A stretch of 64,000 nt of DNA from DASRDR01 sp035550795 (GCA_035550795.1 DASZOL010000111.1:1-64000); one strand, 5' to 3'; positions 39,898-48,110 are shown, counted from the first letter of the stretch. Program-made: numbers and translations. The notes: generated by a model from the sequence alone, not told the origin.

Positions 39898-40741
39898 GGG
39901 CGAGCACGGCCAGGAGCAGGAGCGCTGCTCCGGCGCCTCCGGTGAGCCCGAGGCGGTCGCCGAAAAAGGCCACGCCCAGGAGTGTCGCCGTCAAGGGCTC
40001 GGCAAGCGTCAGCACGCCGGCGACGGACACCGGGGTCATCCGGAGCCCGATCAGGTACAGGACGTACGCGGCGGCCGTCGGCACCACTCCAAGGTAGGCC
40101 AGGAGCGCCCAGGACCGGGCGTCGGCCGCCGGCCGTTCCAGCAGGAGCACCGGCAGCAGCGCAGTCGCCGCGATCGAGAAGGTCAGCGCCGCGACGCTCA
40201 GCGGCGGGGCCCGGCGAACGACCTCCTTCACGACCACGGCGTAGGCGGCATAGGAGAGACCCGCGCCAATCGCCAGCGCGACACCCGTCAGGAACTCGGG
40301 CGGCGGCCGTCCGAACCCATGAGGTCCGACCGTGAGGAGAGCAGCCCCCGTCGTGCCGACCACGAGCGCTCCCCACGTGAGGCTGCCGATGGGCTCCCCG
40401 AGGAACAGGGCCGCCAGCACGGTGATGAGGATCGGGGCGCTGCAGATCGCGATGAGGGACCCGACCGCGACCGAGGTCTTCGCGACGCCCCAGAAGTAGC
40501 AAGCCTGGTAAGCTCCCATCGCGAGCCCCGCCGCGAGGACCCGAGCGCGGTCGCCGCGTGACGGCATCCGGATCCCCCCGCCGAGCCAGACTGCCGCGAG
40601 GCAGAGACACGGAGCGGCGATCGCCACGCGCAGAAAACCCACCGCCAACGGGGACATCGGCGAACCGGCGGCCACGAGCTTCATCGTCGCGCCCGTCGTG
40701 CCCCAGGTCATGGCGGCGAGGACGATCAGGAGGGCTCTCAT
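39881..40741 (-). CDS. DMT superfamily (EamA) transporter
   Basis: Ten predicted membrane helices in two five-helix EamA repeats over 286 residues; AMTWGTTGATMKLV opens repeat one, GAGLSYAAYAVVVKE opens repeat two, and TLAEPLTATLLGVAFFGDRLG is the classical second-repeat end. It is likely an exporter of amino acids or small metabolites; the substrate cannot be told. The longer start at 40768 lies inside an extended -10 box, so ATG 40741 is chosen. Confidence 0.88.
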   Translation of the reverse strand: MRALLIVLAAMTWGTTGATMKLVAAGSPMSPLAVGFLRVAIAAPCLCLAAVWLGGGIRMPSRGDRARVLAAGLAMGAYQACYFWGVAKTSVAVGSLIAICSAPILITVLAALFLGEPIGSLTWGALVVGTTGAALLTVGPHGFGRPPPEFLTGVALAIGAGLSYAAYAVVVKEVVRRAPPLSVAALTFSIAATALLPVLLLERPAADARSWALLAYLGVVPTAAAYVLYLIGLRMTPVSVAGVLTLAEPLTATLLGVAFFGDRLGLTGGAGAALLLLAVLALTVRR

Positions 40742-40766
40742 GGAGATGGCCGGCCGTGGCGGGCGC

Positions 40767-40775
40767 ATTGTAGCA
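40767..40775 (-). promoter_or_regulatory. Extended -10 box of the DMT transporter gene
   Basis: On the minus strand TGCTACAAT (40775 down to 40767), about 25 bases before ATG 40741. It makes the upstream in-frame ATG (40768) impossible as a start. Confidence 0.5.
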
Positions 40776-40845
40776 GAGGGCGCGATCCGGTTCGTGGAGG
40801 TCGCGCGGCGCGCGCCGTCCTGATACCCGACCGTCGGCCCCGCGC

Positions 40846-40851
40846 TATACT
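40846..40851 (+). promoter_or_regulatory. -10 box of purE-K
   Basis: TATACT, 18 bases before ATG 40870, leaving a leader of about 12 bases that holds GGAG (40859-40862). No clear -35. Confidence 0.5.
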
Positions 40852-40869
40852 ACGGCGCGGAGTGTCGTG

Positions 40870-41412
40870 ATGGCGAAGAAGCGAGGCGGCGCGCGCCCCC
40901 TGGTCGGCGTGATCATGGGCTCCCGGTCCGACTGGGAGACGATGACCCACGCGGCTGCGACCCTCGACGCGCTCGGTGTCCCCTACGAGGTGCGCGTCGT
41001 CTCCGCCCACCGCACCCCCGATCTCCTCTTCGAGTACGCGGACTCGGCCGCACGGCGGGGACTTGCCGTCATCATCGCGGCTGCCGGCGGCGCGGCGCAC
41101 CTGCCCGGAATGACCGCCGCGAAGACGCCCCTGCCCGTGCTCGGCGTGCCCGTCGAGTCGCGCACGCTCAACGGCCTGGACTCCCTGCTCTCCATCGTCC
41201 AGATGCCGGCCGGAGTCCCGGTCGGGACGGTCGCCATCGGACGGGCCGGTGCCGTCAACGCGGCGCTCCTGGCGGCCGCCATTCTGGGGACGAAGCACCC
41301 GCGCTTCCGTGACGCGGTCGAGCGCTTCCGCACCCGGCAGACCCGTGCGGTGCTCGACGCGCCCGATCCCCGGGTCGCCCCGGCCTCCCCGGTCGCCCCG
41401 TCGCGTCCGTGA
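40870..41412 (+). CDS. purE: N5-carboxyaminoimidazole ribonucleotide mutase
   Basis: Moves the carboxyl group from N5-CAIR to CAIR. GVIMGSRSDWETMTHAAATLDALGVPYEVRVVSAHRTPD and IAAAGGAAHLPGMTAAKTPLPVLGVPV are unmistakable class I PurE motifs (N5-CAIR mutase, consistent with purK next to it). Total 180 residues, with a 15-residue Pro/Ala tail. GTGA overlap with purK. Confidence 0.96.
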   Translation: MAKKRGGARPLVGVIMGSRSDWETMTHAAATLDALGVPYEVRVVSAHRTPDLLFEYADSAARRGLAVIIAAAGGAAHLPGMTAAKTPLPVLGVPVESRTLNGLDSLLSIVQMPAGVPVGTVAIGRAGAVNAALLAAAILGTKHPRFRDAVERFRTRQTRAVLDAPDPRVAPASPVAPSRP

Positions 41413-42518
41413 AGGTCGGCATCCTCGGTGGGGGCCAGCTCGGCTGGATGCTGGCTCGCGCCGGTGATCCGCTGGGGATCCGCTGTCGCTTTCTCGACCC
41501 GTCGCCGGAGGCGCCGGCCGGTCGCTCGGGCGAGCTCGTCCGGGCGGCGTACGACGATGCGGAGGCGCTCGACCGCTTCGCGGACCGGCTGGCCGTCGTC
41601 ACCTACGAGTTCGAGAACGTGCCGGTCGGGACCGCCCGGCGGCTGGCCGAGCGTCTTCCAGTGCTCCCGCCGCCGCGTGCGCTCGAGGTCGCGCAGGACC
41701 GGCTGGCGGAGAAGCAGTTTTTCGAGTCGGTCGGCATCCCGGTCGCGCCCTGGCGCTCCGTGGCGAGCCTGGCGGATCTCGACCAGGGCGTCGCCGAGCT
41801 GGGATTCCCGGTGGTCTTGAAGACGCGACGCCTCGGCTACGACGGCAAGGGCCAGCACGTGATCAGGGTGGCCGCTGACGTCGGGCGGGCGTGGGGCCGG
41901 CTGGGCGGAGCGCCCCTGGTCCTGGAAGGGTTCGTGCGCTTTGCGCGAGAGCTCTCCATTCTCGCCGTCCGGGGCCGGGATGGCAGCACTGCCTGCTACC
42001 CCCTGGTCGAGAACCGCCACGCCGGTGGCATCCTGCGGTGGAGCCTGGCGCCCGCGCCCGGCGTGCCCCGGGACCTCCAGGACCGGGGCGAGGACTACGC
42101 GCGCCGGGTGCTGGACGCGCTCGGTTACGTGGGAGTCGTGGCCATCGAGCTGTTCCAGGCCGGAGACGGTCTCCTCGCCAACGAGATGGCGCCCCGCGTC
42201 CACAACTCGGGGCACTGGACGATCGAGGGGGCGGAGACGAGCCAGTTCGAGAATCACCTGCGGGCGGTCGCGGGCCTGCCGCTGGGCCCCACGGCGCCGC
42301 GTGGCACGAGCGCGATGCTGAACCTCATCGGTGCGCTTCCGGACGCGACCGCGATCCTGGCGATTCCCGGAGCCCACCTGCATCTCTACGGGAAGGATCC
42401 CCGTCCGGGCCGGAAGCTGGGCCACGTGACCGTTCGCGCCGATCACCCCGAGGAGCTCGACTGCCTTCGCACGCGCGTCGAGCCCCTCATCCCGCCTGAC
42501 CCTTCAGGCGGGGGCTGA
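41409..42518 (+). CDS. purK: N5-carboxyaminoimidazole ribonucleotide synthase
   Basis: ATP-grasp carboxylase that makes N5-CAIR from AIR, bicarbonate and ATP. KVGILGGGQLGWMLARAG opens it; VTYEFENVP, LKTRRLGYDGKGQHVI, EMAPRVHNSGHWTIEG and SQFENHLRAVAGLPLG are family signatures. Total 369 residues. GTG 41409 overlaps the purE stop. The hydratase gene follows after 15 bases. Confidence 0.95.
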   Translation: MKVGILGGGQLGWMLARAGDPLGIRCRFLDPSPEAPAGRSGELVRAAYDDAEALDRFADRLAVVTYEFENVPVGTARRLAERLPVLPPPRALEVAQDRLAEKQFFESVGIPVAPWRSVASLADLDQGVAELGFPVVLKTRRLGYDGKGQHVIRVAADVGRAWGRLGGAPLVLEGFVRFARELSILAVRGRDGSTACYPLVENRHAGGILRWSLAPAPGVPRDLQDRGEDYARRVLDALGYVGVVAIELFQAGDGLLANEMAPRVHNSGHWTIEGAETSQFENHLRAVAGLPLGPTAPRGTSAMLNLIGALPDATAILAIPGAHLHLYGKDPRPGRKLGHVTVRADHPEELDCLRTRVEPLIPPDPSGGG

Positions 42519-42533
42519 TCCCCGCCCGACCCT

Positions 42534-43337
42534 ATGGACGCCCCCGCCGGCCGTCACCGCCGCGCCGCCGCCCTTCTTCGAGATCGGCGCCTGGCTCGGT
42601 TGCCGATCGACCGTCTGCCGCCGGACTGCCGGCCGTCTGACGAGACGGACGGATACGCGGTCCAGGAGGCGCTTCACGCGCTCCTTGCCGAAGCGGGGCT
42701 CGGAGCCGTCGCCGGGCACAAGATCGGCTGCACCACAGCCGTCATGCAGGCGTACCTCGGGATCCGGAGTCCCTGCGCCGGCGGTGTGCCCGCGACGACC
42801 GTCCACGAGGCCCGGGCCCGCGTTCACCATCGGGACTACGTCCGGGTCGGGGTCGAGTGCGAGATCGCCGTCCGGCTCGGCGCGGACCTCGAGCCTCCCG
42901 CCGCGCCGTTCGACCGGGTCCGGGTCGGAGCAGCCGTGGAGACGGTGCTCGCCGCGATGGAGATCGTCGACGATCGTTACCGCGACTACCGGACGCTTGA
43001 CGTCCCCACCCTCATCGCCGACGATTTCTTCAACGCGGGCTGCGTCCTCGGTCCGTCGGTCACCGGCTGGCGCGCGCTCGAGCTTCCGGAGCTCACGGGC
43101 GTGACGCGCCTGAACGGCGCCGAGGTTGGACGGGGGGAGGGCAGGGCCGTGATGGGCCACCCCTTCGAGGCGCTGGCCTGGCTCGCGAACCTCCGCGCCC
43201 GTCTGGGCCTCCCACTCCGTGCGGGGGAGTTCGTGCTCCTCGGCAGCGTCGTTGAGACCCGATGGGTCGGGCCCGGCGACGAGGTGGTGGTCGCGATCGA
43301 GGAGCTGGGCGAGGCACGCGCGACGTTCCTGTCCTGA
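42534..43337 (+). CDS. 2-keto-4-pentenoate hydratase-like protein (MhpD/FAH fold)
   Basis: 267 residues with the fold of fumarylacetoacetate hydrolase relatives. GHKIGCTTAVMQAYLGIRSPCAGGVP, VECEIAVRLGADLEPP with metal-binding acids, ADDFFNAGCVLGP and NLRARLGLPLRAGEFVLLGSV match hydratases of the meta-cleavage pathways. No other meta-cleavage gene is near, so the true substrate may be another 2-oxo acid. It runs toward the mutase operon on the opposite strand. Confidence 0.82.
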   Translation: MDAPAGRHRRAAALLRDRRLARLPIDRLPPDCRPSDETDGYAVQEALHALLAEAGLGAVAGHKIGCTTAVMQAYLGIRSPCAGGVPATTVHEARARVHHRDYVRVGVECEIAVRLGADLEPPAAPFDRVRVGAAVETVLAAMEIVDDRYRDYRTLDVPTLIADDFFNAGCVLGPSVTGWRALELPELTGVTRLNGAEVGRGEGRAVMGHPFEALAWLANLRARLGLPLRAGEFVLLGSVVETRWVGPGDEVVVAIEELGEARATFLS

Positions 43338-43386
43338 CGCGCCCCACGCGCCCCACGTTCCAGTTCCATCCGGGCGCGCTCGTCGA

Positions 43387-43438
43387 CCCCCGAGAGGGCT
43401 CCGGGCAGACCGCGGGGAACCAGAGGAGCCCTCGGGGG
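43387..43438. terminator. Inverted repeat between convergent genes
   Basis: Arms 43387-43402 and 43425-43438 pair over 14 bp with a 2-base bulge; the loop has 22 bases. It lies in the 142-base gap between the hydratase and dsrE stops, the place for a two-way terminator, but there is no T-run on either side. Confidence 0.4.
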
Positions 43439-43479
43439 CGGCGCCCGTCCGGTCCGGACTGACCGGGCCGTGGCGGGCG

Positions 43480-43839
43480 TCACTCGCTCAGGATCTTGTC
43501 GGCCCACTCCGTGAGGGCCACGAGCGTAGGCGGGGTCGCGAAGGCCGCATTCTTGCCGGCGAGATCGGCGTCCAGGACCCCCCGGGCCCGCGAGCACGCG
43601 GTTCAGACGTGAACCGGGATCGCCCGCCCCCGTGTCTGGCTCAGGATCTCGGCGAGCGGCGGCCATCCGACGGGCACCACCGCATTTGCCACCGGTGTCC
43701 GCATCAGCGAGACCGCTTCGCCCAGGAGAAAGATCTGGACCTCGTGACCGGCTTCCGCGAACGCGGTGGCGTGCAGGAACGGGAAGGCGGCCTTCGTCGG
43801 ATCGTCGGAGCCCCAGGCGCTCTTGATCAGGAGCTTCAT
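43480..43839 (-). CDS. DsrE-family protein, probable selenoprotein (in-frame TGA, Sec79)
   Basis: 119 residues if the TGA at 43605-43603 is read as selenocysteine 79. Before it: MKLLIKSAWGSDDPTKAAF and EAGHEVQIFLLGEAVSLM are DsrE/DsrF-like (small sulfur-relay fold). Right after it the frame goes on as TACSRARGVLDADLAG then KNAAFATPPTLVALTEWADK to a TGA at 43480. Relatives have Cys in a Cys-x-Ala-Cys site where the TGA lies. A SECIS-like hairpin follows. GGAGG lies six bases before ATG 43839 and the gene starts 11 bases after hcmA. The alternatives are a nonsense mutation or a base error. Confidence 0.72.
43572..43585 (-). promoter_or_regulatory. SECIS-like hairpin after the dsrE TGA
   Basis: In the mRNA, a 5-bp stem (43585-43581 with 43576-43572, one G-U pair) carries the 4-base loop GGGU. 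The loop starts 23 bases after the UGA and has G in its first two positions and a GU, within the rules for bacterial SECIS elements. A competing pairing exists, so the fold needs checking. Confidence 0.5.
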
Positions 43840-43850
43840 GGCATCCTCCG

Positions 43851-45533
43851 TCAGAAGATGGGCCGCTCGACGTACCTTCCGAAGGCGTCGCGAAGGCGCG
43901 CGACGATCTCTCCGAGGGTAGCCCTGGCCTTCACGAGCTCGATCGTCGTCGGCATGAGGTTGACGGCAGGATCGCGCGCCTCCTCGGCCAGGCGGTCGAG
44001 GAGGAGAGTCACGCGCGCCCCGTCACGGCGGGCCCGCGCTGCCCGCACGGCCGCCACCTGACGCGCCTCGACGGCCGGGTCGATCCGGTGGATGGGGATC
44101 GGGGGCGGCTCGTGCGGTTCGACGTGGGTGTTGACGCCGATGACCGGCTGCTCGCCGGACGCCTTGCGCCGGGCGATCTCGTAGGCGTTGTCGGCGATCT
44201 CGCGCTGGAAGTAGCCGTCCTCGATTGCGCGGATCGTTCCGCCCATCGCGTCGACCTTCCGGAGGACGGCGAGGACCTCGGCCTCGATCCGGCTCGTGAG
44301 CGCCTCCACGTAGTAGGAACCTCCGAGCGGATCGATGACGTCGGGAACCCCGGTCTCCTCGGCGAGGACCTGCTGGGTCCGGAGGGCGAGCTTCATCGCC
44401 TCTTCGGAGGGGATGGCGTACGCTTCGTCGAGCCCGTTGGTGTGAAGCGATTGCGCCCCGCCCAGCACCGCCGCGAGGGCCTGGAAAGCGGTCCGGACCA
44501 CGTTGACCATGGGCTGCGCCTTGGTGAGGGTCGCCGCCGCCGTCTGGCAATGGAACCGGAGGCGCATCGACTCGGGTCTGGTGGCGCCGAAGCGCTCGCG
44601 CATGATCCTCGCCCAGATTCGCCGGGCGGCCCGGAACTTGGCCGCCTCCTCGAAGAAGTCCGCCTGGGCGATGAAGTAGAAGGCGAGGCGGGACGCGAAG
44701 GCGTCGACCGGCACGCCGGCCCGCGTCACCTCCTCCACGTACGCGATCCCGTTCGCCATCGTGAAGGCCACCTCCTGGACGGCGTTGGCGCCGGCTTCGG
44801 AGATGTGGTAGCCGCTGATGTTGACGGGGTTGTAGCGCGCCATCCGTTCCGCGGCGAACACGATCATGTCGCGCATCAGGCGCATCGACGGGCGGATGGG
44901 GAAGATCCACTCCTTCTGCGCGACGTACTCCTTGAGGATGTCGGCCTGGACCGTGCCCGAGAGGCGGTTGAGATCGAGGCCGCAGGACTCGGCGAGCGCC
45001 ACGTACATCGCGAGGAGAATCCACGCGGTCGGGTTGATCGTCATCGACACCGAGATCCGCTCAAGATCGATGCCATCGAAGAGGGCGACGACGTCGTCGA
45101 GTGTGTCGACGGCGACCCCCTCGCGGCCGACCTCGCCGAGCGACCGGGGATCGTCCGAGTCGTAGCCCATGAGGGTCGGCATGTCGAAGTCCACCGAGAG
45201 CCCGGTCTGTCCCTGGGCGATCAGGTAGCGAAACCGCGCGTTAGTGTCCGCTCCGGTCCCGTAGCCGGCGATCTGGCGCATCGTCCAGAGGCGGCCGCGG
45301 TACATCGTGGGATAGGGACCTCGCGTGAAGGGGTATTGCCCGGGGAGCCCGATCTCCTCGTACGGCGTGTCGACGATGTCTTCCGGCGTGTAGACCCGCC
45401 GCCGCGGCAGGCCCGACGCGGTACGGTACTCGGTCCGGGACTCGGCCTGGCGCTCCACGGACTGGCGCAGCTCGGTCACCTCCCACGTCTGCCGCATCCG
45501 GCGGATCCGCTCGATCGCCTCACGGTCGTACAT
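43851..45533 (-). CDS. hcmA: 2-hydroxyisobutyryl-CoA mutase, large subunit (acyl-CoA mutase family)
   Basis: B12-dependent carbon-skeleton mutase, 560 residues, substrate (TIM-barrel) subunit without the B12 domain. Three substrate-site positions differ from methylmalonyl-CoA mutase: Ile88 in TMRQIAGYG (Tyr there, Phe in isobutyryl-CoA mutase), Asp115 in LSVDFDMPTLMGYDSD (Ala/Gly there) and Gln206 in EYVAQKEWIF (Arg there). This Ile/Asp/Gln set is that of HcmA, which interconverts 2-hydroxyisobutyryl-CoA and 3-hydroxybutyryl-CoA. GGAQSLHTNGLDEA and NISGYHISEAG are general mutase motifs. The start overlaps the ogt end by 14 bases. Confidence 0.85.
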   Translation of the reverse strand: MYDREAIERIRRMRQTWEVTELRQSVERQAESRTEYRTASGLPRRRVYTPEDIVDTPYEEIGLPGQYPFTRGPYPTMYRGRLWTMRQIAGYGTGADTNARFRYLIAQGQTGLSVDFDMPTLMGYDSDDPRSLGEVGREGVAVDTLDDVVALFDGIDLERISVSMTINPTAWILLAMYVALAESCGLDLNRLSGTVQADILKEYVAQKEWIFPIRPSMRLMRDMIVFAAERMARYNPVNISGYHISEAGANAVQEVAFTMANGIAYVEEVTRAGVPVDAFASRLAFYFIAQADFFEEAAKFRAARRIWARIMRERFGATRPESMRLRFHCQTAAATLTKAQPMVNVVRTAFQALAAVLGGAQSLHTNGLDEAYAIPSEEAMKLALRTQQVLAEETGVPDVIDPLGGSYYVEALTSRIEAEVLAVLRKVDAMGGTIRAIEDGYFQREIADNAYEIARRKASGEQPVIGVNTHVEPHEPPPIPIHRIDPAVEARQVAAVRAARARRDGARVTLLLDRLAEEARDPAVNLMPTTIELVKARATLGEIVARLRDAFGRYVERPIF

Positions 45534-46077
45534 CGCGCCCTCCAGGGTCGAACGCCGAGAACAGGGGAGGCTGACGCGGCCCGCCGCTGGGCCGACTGAC
45601 GCCCCGCTCGAGCTCGAGCAGCGCGGCCTTCACGGCGAGCCCGCCTCCGTAGCCGACGAGCCGCCCATCGCTCCCGATGACCCGGTGGCAGGGGATCACG
45701 ATCGCCAGAGGATTCTGGCCGTTGGCCGCTCCGACGGCCCGCACGGCGGCCGGCCGGCCGATCCGGCGCGCCAGCTCCGCATACGATACGGTCTCGCCGT
45801 ACGGGATGTCGACGAGCGCCCGCCAGACACGCTGCTGGAACGGGGTGCCCTCCGGCGCGAGGAGCAGGTCGAAGCGGCGGAGCGCGCCGGCGAAGTACGC
45901 GTCGAGCTGACGGATGGTCTCCGCGAACGGAGCCGCGGTCTCGACCCAGTCCGCTCGGGGCTCGAAGGTATCCCGTCCCGAGGGGAGCCCCACGGCGCTG
46001 AGCGCGTCTCCCGCTCCGACCAGGAGGAGTGGCCCGATGGGACTGTGGAATCGAACGTAGCACGTCGCCAAGCTCAT
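45520..46077 (-). CDS. ogt: Methylated-DNA-[protein]-cysteine S-methyltransferase
   Basis: Suicide repair enzyme for O6-alkylguanine. The acceptor Cys130 lies in NPLAIVIPCHRVIGSDGRLVGYGGG; the helix-turn-helix with GTPFQQRVWRALVDIPYGETVSYAELARRIGRP is complete. It has 185 residues from ATG 46077, including a short N-terminal domain. The Pro-rich tail overlaps the start of hcmA, so it is in the mutase operon. Confidence 0.93.
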   Translation of the reverse strand: MSLATCYVRFHSPIGPLLLVGAGDALSAVGLPSGRDTFEPRADWVETAAPFAETIRQLDAYFAGALRRFDLLLAPEGTPFQQRVWRALVDIPYGETVSYAELARRIGRPAAVRAVGAANGQNPLAIVIPCHRVIGSDGRLVGYGGGLAVKAALLELERGVSRPSGGPRQPPLFSAFDPGGRDVRP

Positions 46078-46201
46078 GGGAGTCCCTCCACGTGGATCGC
46101 CCGACTTCATCCGCCGGACGGAGTCGGGGCTCGTCCGCCATGACCCCGCAGACCCCCCGGCGTGAAAGCGCGCCCGCGGAGACCCAGTCGGTCGAGGCAC
46201 G

Positions 46202-47668
46202 TCACCGTGCCCGACTCTGCTCGTTCGAGAGCGTCTGGCGGTAGAGGTCCCGGTCGTCCACGACTCGGCGGGCCTTGAACTCGGAGCGGGGGAGGGTGCC
46301 TTGCGGCACAAGCTCGACCACCGGATGGATCCCTATCCGCGCGCGCAGGCGCTCCCGCATCGTCCGCTGCAGGGCGCTCCGCCGGTCCGGGGGCTCGTGC
46401 TCCGACGTGTACTCGGCGCGCACGAGGAGCTCGTCCATGGCCTCGCGCCGGGAGACGATGATCCGGAACTCGCCGCCGAAGCCCGGGACCGCGCGCAGGG
46501 CGTCCTCGATGCCGCTCGGATAGATGTTCTCCCCGCGCACGACCAGCATGTCGTCGAAGCGGCCGTAGATCCCGTCCGGGAGCCGGGGATAGGTCCGGCC
46601 GCAGGGGCATGGCTCGCCAGTCCAGCGCGCCCGGTCGCCCGAGACCAGCCGGATCATCGGCTGGGACGTTCGCTCGAGGTGGGTGTAGACGGGCGTGCCC
46701 TCGCTGCCGAACGGGACCGGTCGGTGCGTGCCGGGGTCGCAGACCTCCGTGTATACGAGGTCCTGCCAGAGGTGCATGCCGGTGCGGTGGCGGCATTCCC
46801 CGTTGGTCATCCAGGGGGTCATCTCCGCCATGCTTCCCGTGTCGACGCAGATCCCGCCGAAGGCGTCCTCGATCAGGCGCTTCGTGGAAGGGATTCCGGC
46901 GCCGGGCTCGCCGGAGAAGAACAGGATGCGGAATCCGAGGCCGCGGGGGTCGATGCCTTCTCGTCGAGCCGTCTCGGCGAAGTGGAGCGCGTAGGAGGGC
47001 GTCCCGTAGAAGACAGACGGCCGGATCTCGCGTGCCCACTGGACGGCCGCCAGCGTCTGCCCCTGGACTCCTGCGCCGAAGGGAAACATGGTGGCGCCCA
47101 GCCGCTCGCCGCCCGCGAGCGCGCCCCACGAGCCCATGTAGAGGCTGAAGAATGAGCAGATCAGGACGCGGTCGTCCGGGCGGATGCCCATGGCCCACAT
47201 GATCCGGGCGTGCGCCTCGCCGATCCGTGACCAATCGTCGACACCGAGGCCGAACACGGTCGGCCGACCCGTTGTCCCGCTGGTGCCATGGATGCGGGCC
47301 ACCCTCTCCGGGGGGATGCAGAGGTAGTCGCCGAAGGGTGGGCATGCCTCCTGCGCCGCGCGCAGCTCGTCCTTCGTCACGACGGGGAAGCGTCCAAGGT
47401 CCTCCAGGCTCTCGAGCGTGTCAGGCGAGACTCCCGCCGCCTCCCACTTCCTCCGGTAGTAGGCGCTTCGCGTCCAGGCATGGCGGACCTGCTCGCGGAG
47501 CTTGGCGAGGATCAGGGGGGCGCGCACCTCCGGCGCCGCGCACTCGACCTCGGGTAACCAGTGCTCGGTGTTGGGCGGCGGCCGGTAGCCGGGCTCGTAT
47601 CGCGGCGGCCAGACGGCAAGGTCCACGCCGCGAGCACGCCGGATGGCGTCGAGGTCGAGGGTGCTCAT
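46202..47668 (-). CDS. PaaK-like AMP-forming acyl-CoA ligase (candidate 2-hydroxyisobutyrate-CoA ligase)
   Basis: 488 residues of the phenylacetate-CoA ligase branch of the adenylate-forming family. The phosphate loop HGTSGTTGRPT is near residues 128-137; DTGSMAEMTPWM, TGDRA-like SGDRARWTGEPCPCGRTYPR and the hinge GRFDDMLVVRGENIYPSGIEDAL follow. The substrate is not readable from sequence, but its place between the two mutase subunits suggests it activates the branched hydroxy acid. It starts at ATG 47668, 34 bases after hcmB. Confidence 0.8.
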   Translation of the reverse strand: MSTLDLDAIRRARGVDLAVWPPRYEPGYRPPPNTEHWLPEVECAAPEVRAPLILAKLREQVRHAWTRSAYYRRKWEAAGVSPDTLESLEDLGRFPVVTKDELRAAQEACPPFGDYLCIPPERVARIHGTSGTTGRPTVFGLGVDDWSRIGEAHARIMWAMGIRPDDRVLICSFFSLYMGSWGALAGGERLGATMFPFGAGVQGQTLAAVQWAREIRPSVFYGTPSYALHFAETARREGIDPRGLGFRILFFSGEPGAGIPSTKRLIEDAFGGICVDTGSMAEMTPWMTNGECRHRTGMHLWQDLVYTEVCDPGTHRPVPFGSEGTPVYTHLERTSQPMIRLVSGDRARWTGEPCPCGRTYPRLPDGIYGRFDDMLVVRGENIYPSGIEDALRAVPGFGGEFRIIVSRREAMDELLVRAEYTSEHEPPDRRSALQRTMRERLRARIGIHPVVELVPQGTLPRSEFKARRVVDDRDLYRQTLSNEQSRAR

Positions 47669-47702
47669 CCGCGCACGGCCCCGGGACGGACTTCCGGCTC
47701 CT

Positions 47703-48110
47703 TCAACTGGCCCGGGCGGTTTCCACCAGCCCGCGGACCCGGGCCACCAGGGCCGCGGGTGGCGTGTCCTGGAGGAAGACCTCGGCCACGCCGGAGTCGC
47801 GGAGGACGGGCACATCCTCGTCGGGGATGACGCCGCCGGCGACCAGCAGGACGTCCGCGGCGTCGCTCGCCCGGAGGAGCTCGACGATCCGGGGCAACAG
47901 GGTCATGTGCGCCCCGGAGAGGATGCTCACCCCGACCACGTCGACGTCCTCCTGGACGGCTGCGGCGACGACCTCCTCCGGGGTCCGGTGAAGGCCGGTG
48001 TAGATGACGTCCATCCCGCCGTCGCGGAGCGCCCGGGCTACGACCTTCGCGCCCCGGTCGTGACCGTCGAGACCGACCTTGGCGATCAGGACGCGGATGG
48101 ACGTCGCCAT
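47703..48110 (-). CDS. hcmB: 2-hydroxyisobutyryl-CoA mutase, small B12-binding subunit
   Basis: 135-residue cobalamin-binding domain. The base-off motif D15-x-H17-x-x-G20 is in KVGLDGHDRGAKVVA; SILSGAHMTLLPRI and VLLVAGGVIPDEDVPVL complete the nucleotide-tail site. A stand-alone small subunit of this size is normal for two-part mutases such as HcmAB. GGGAGG lies 7-8 bases before ATG 48110. No cobalamin riboswitch was recognised in the 283 bases upstream, which look non-coding. Confidence 0.88.
   Translation of the reverse strand: MATSIRVLIAKVGLDGHDRGAKVVARALRDGGMDVIYTGLHRTPEEVVAAAVQEDVDVVGVSILSGAHMTLLPRIVELLRASDAADVLLVAGGVIPDEDVPVLRDSGVAEVFLQDTPPAALVARVRGLVETARAS

Noticed and set aside
43603..43839. 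A complete 78-residue DsrE protein ending at the TGA
   Set aside because: The homologous part continues in the same frame for 40 codons after the TGA, so a natural stop at 78 residues would remove the conserved Cys region; kept as a selenoprotein candidate instead.
43851..45533. Annotation as methylmalonyl-CoA mutase
   Set aside because: The Tyr and Arg that bind the methylmalonyl carboxylate are replaced by Ile88 and Gln206, and Asp115 is present; the fingerprint fits HcmA better.
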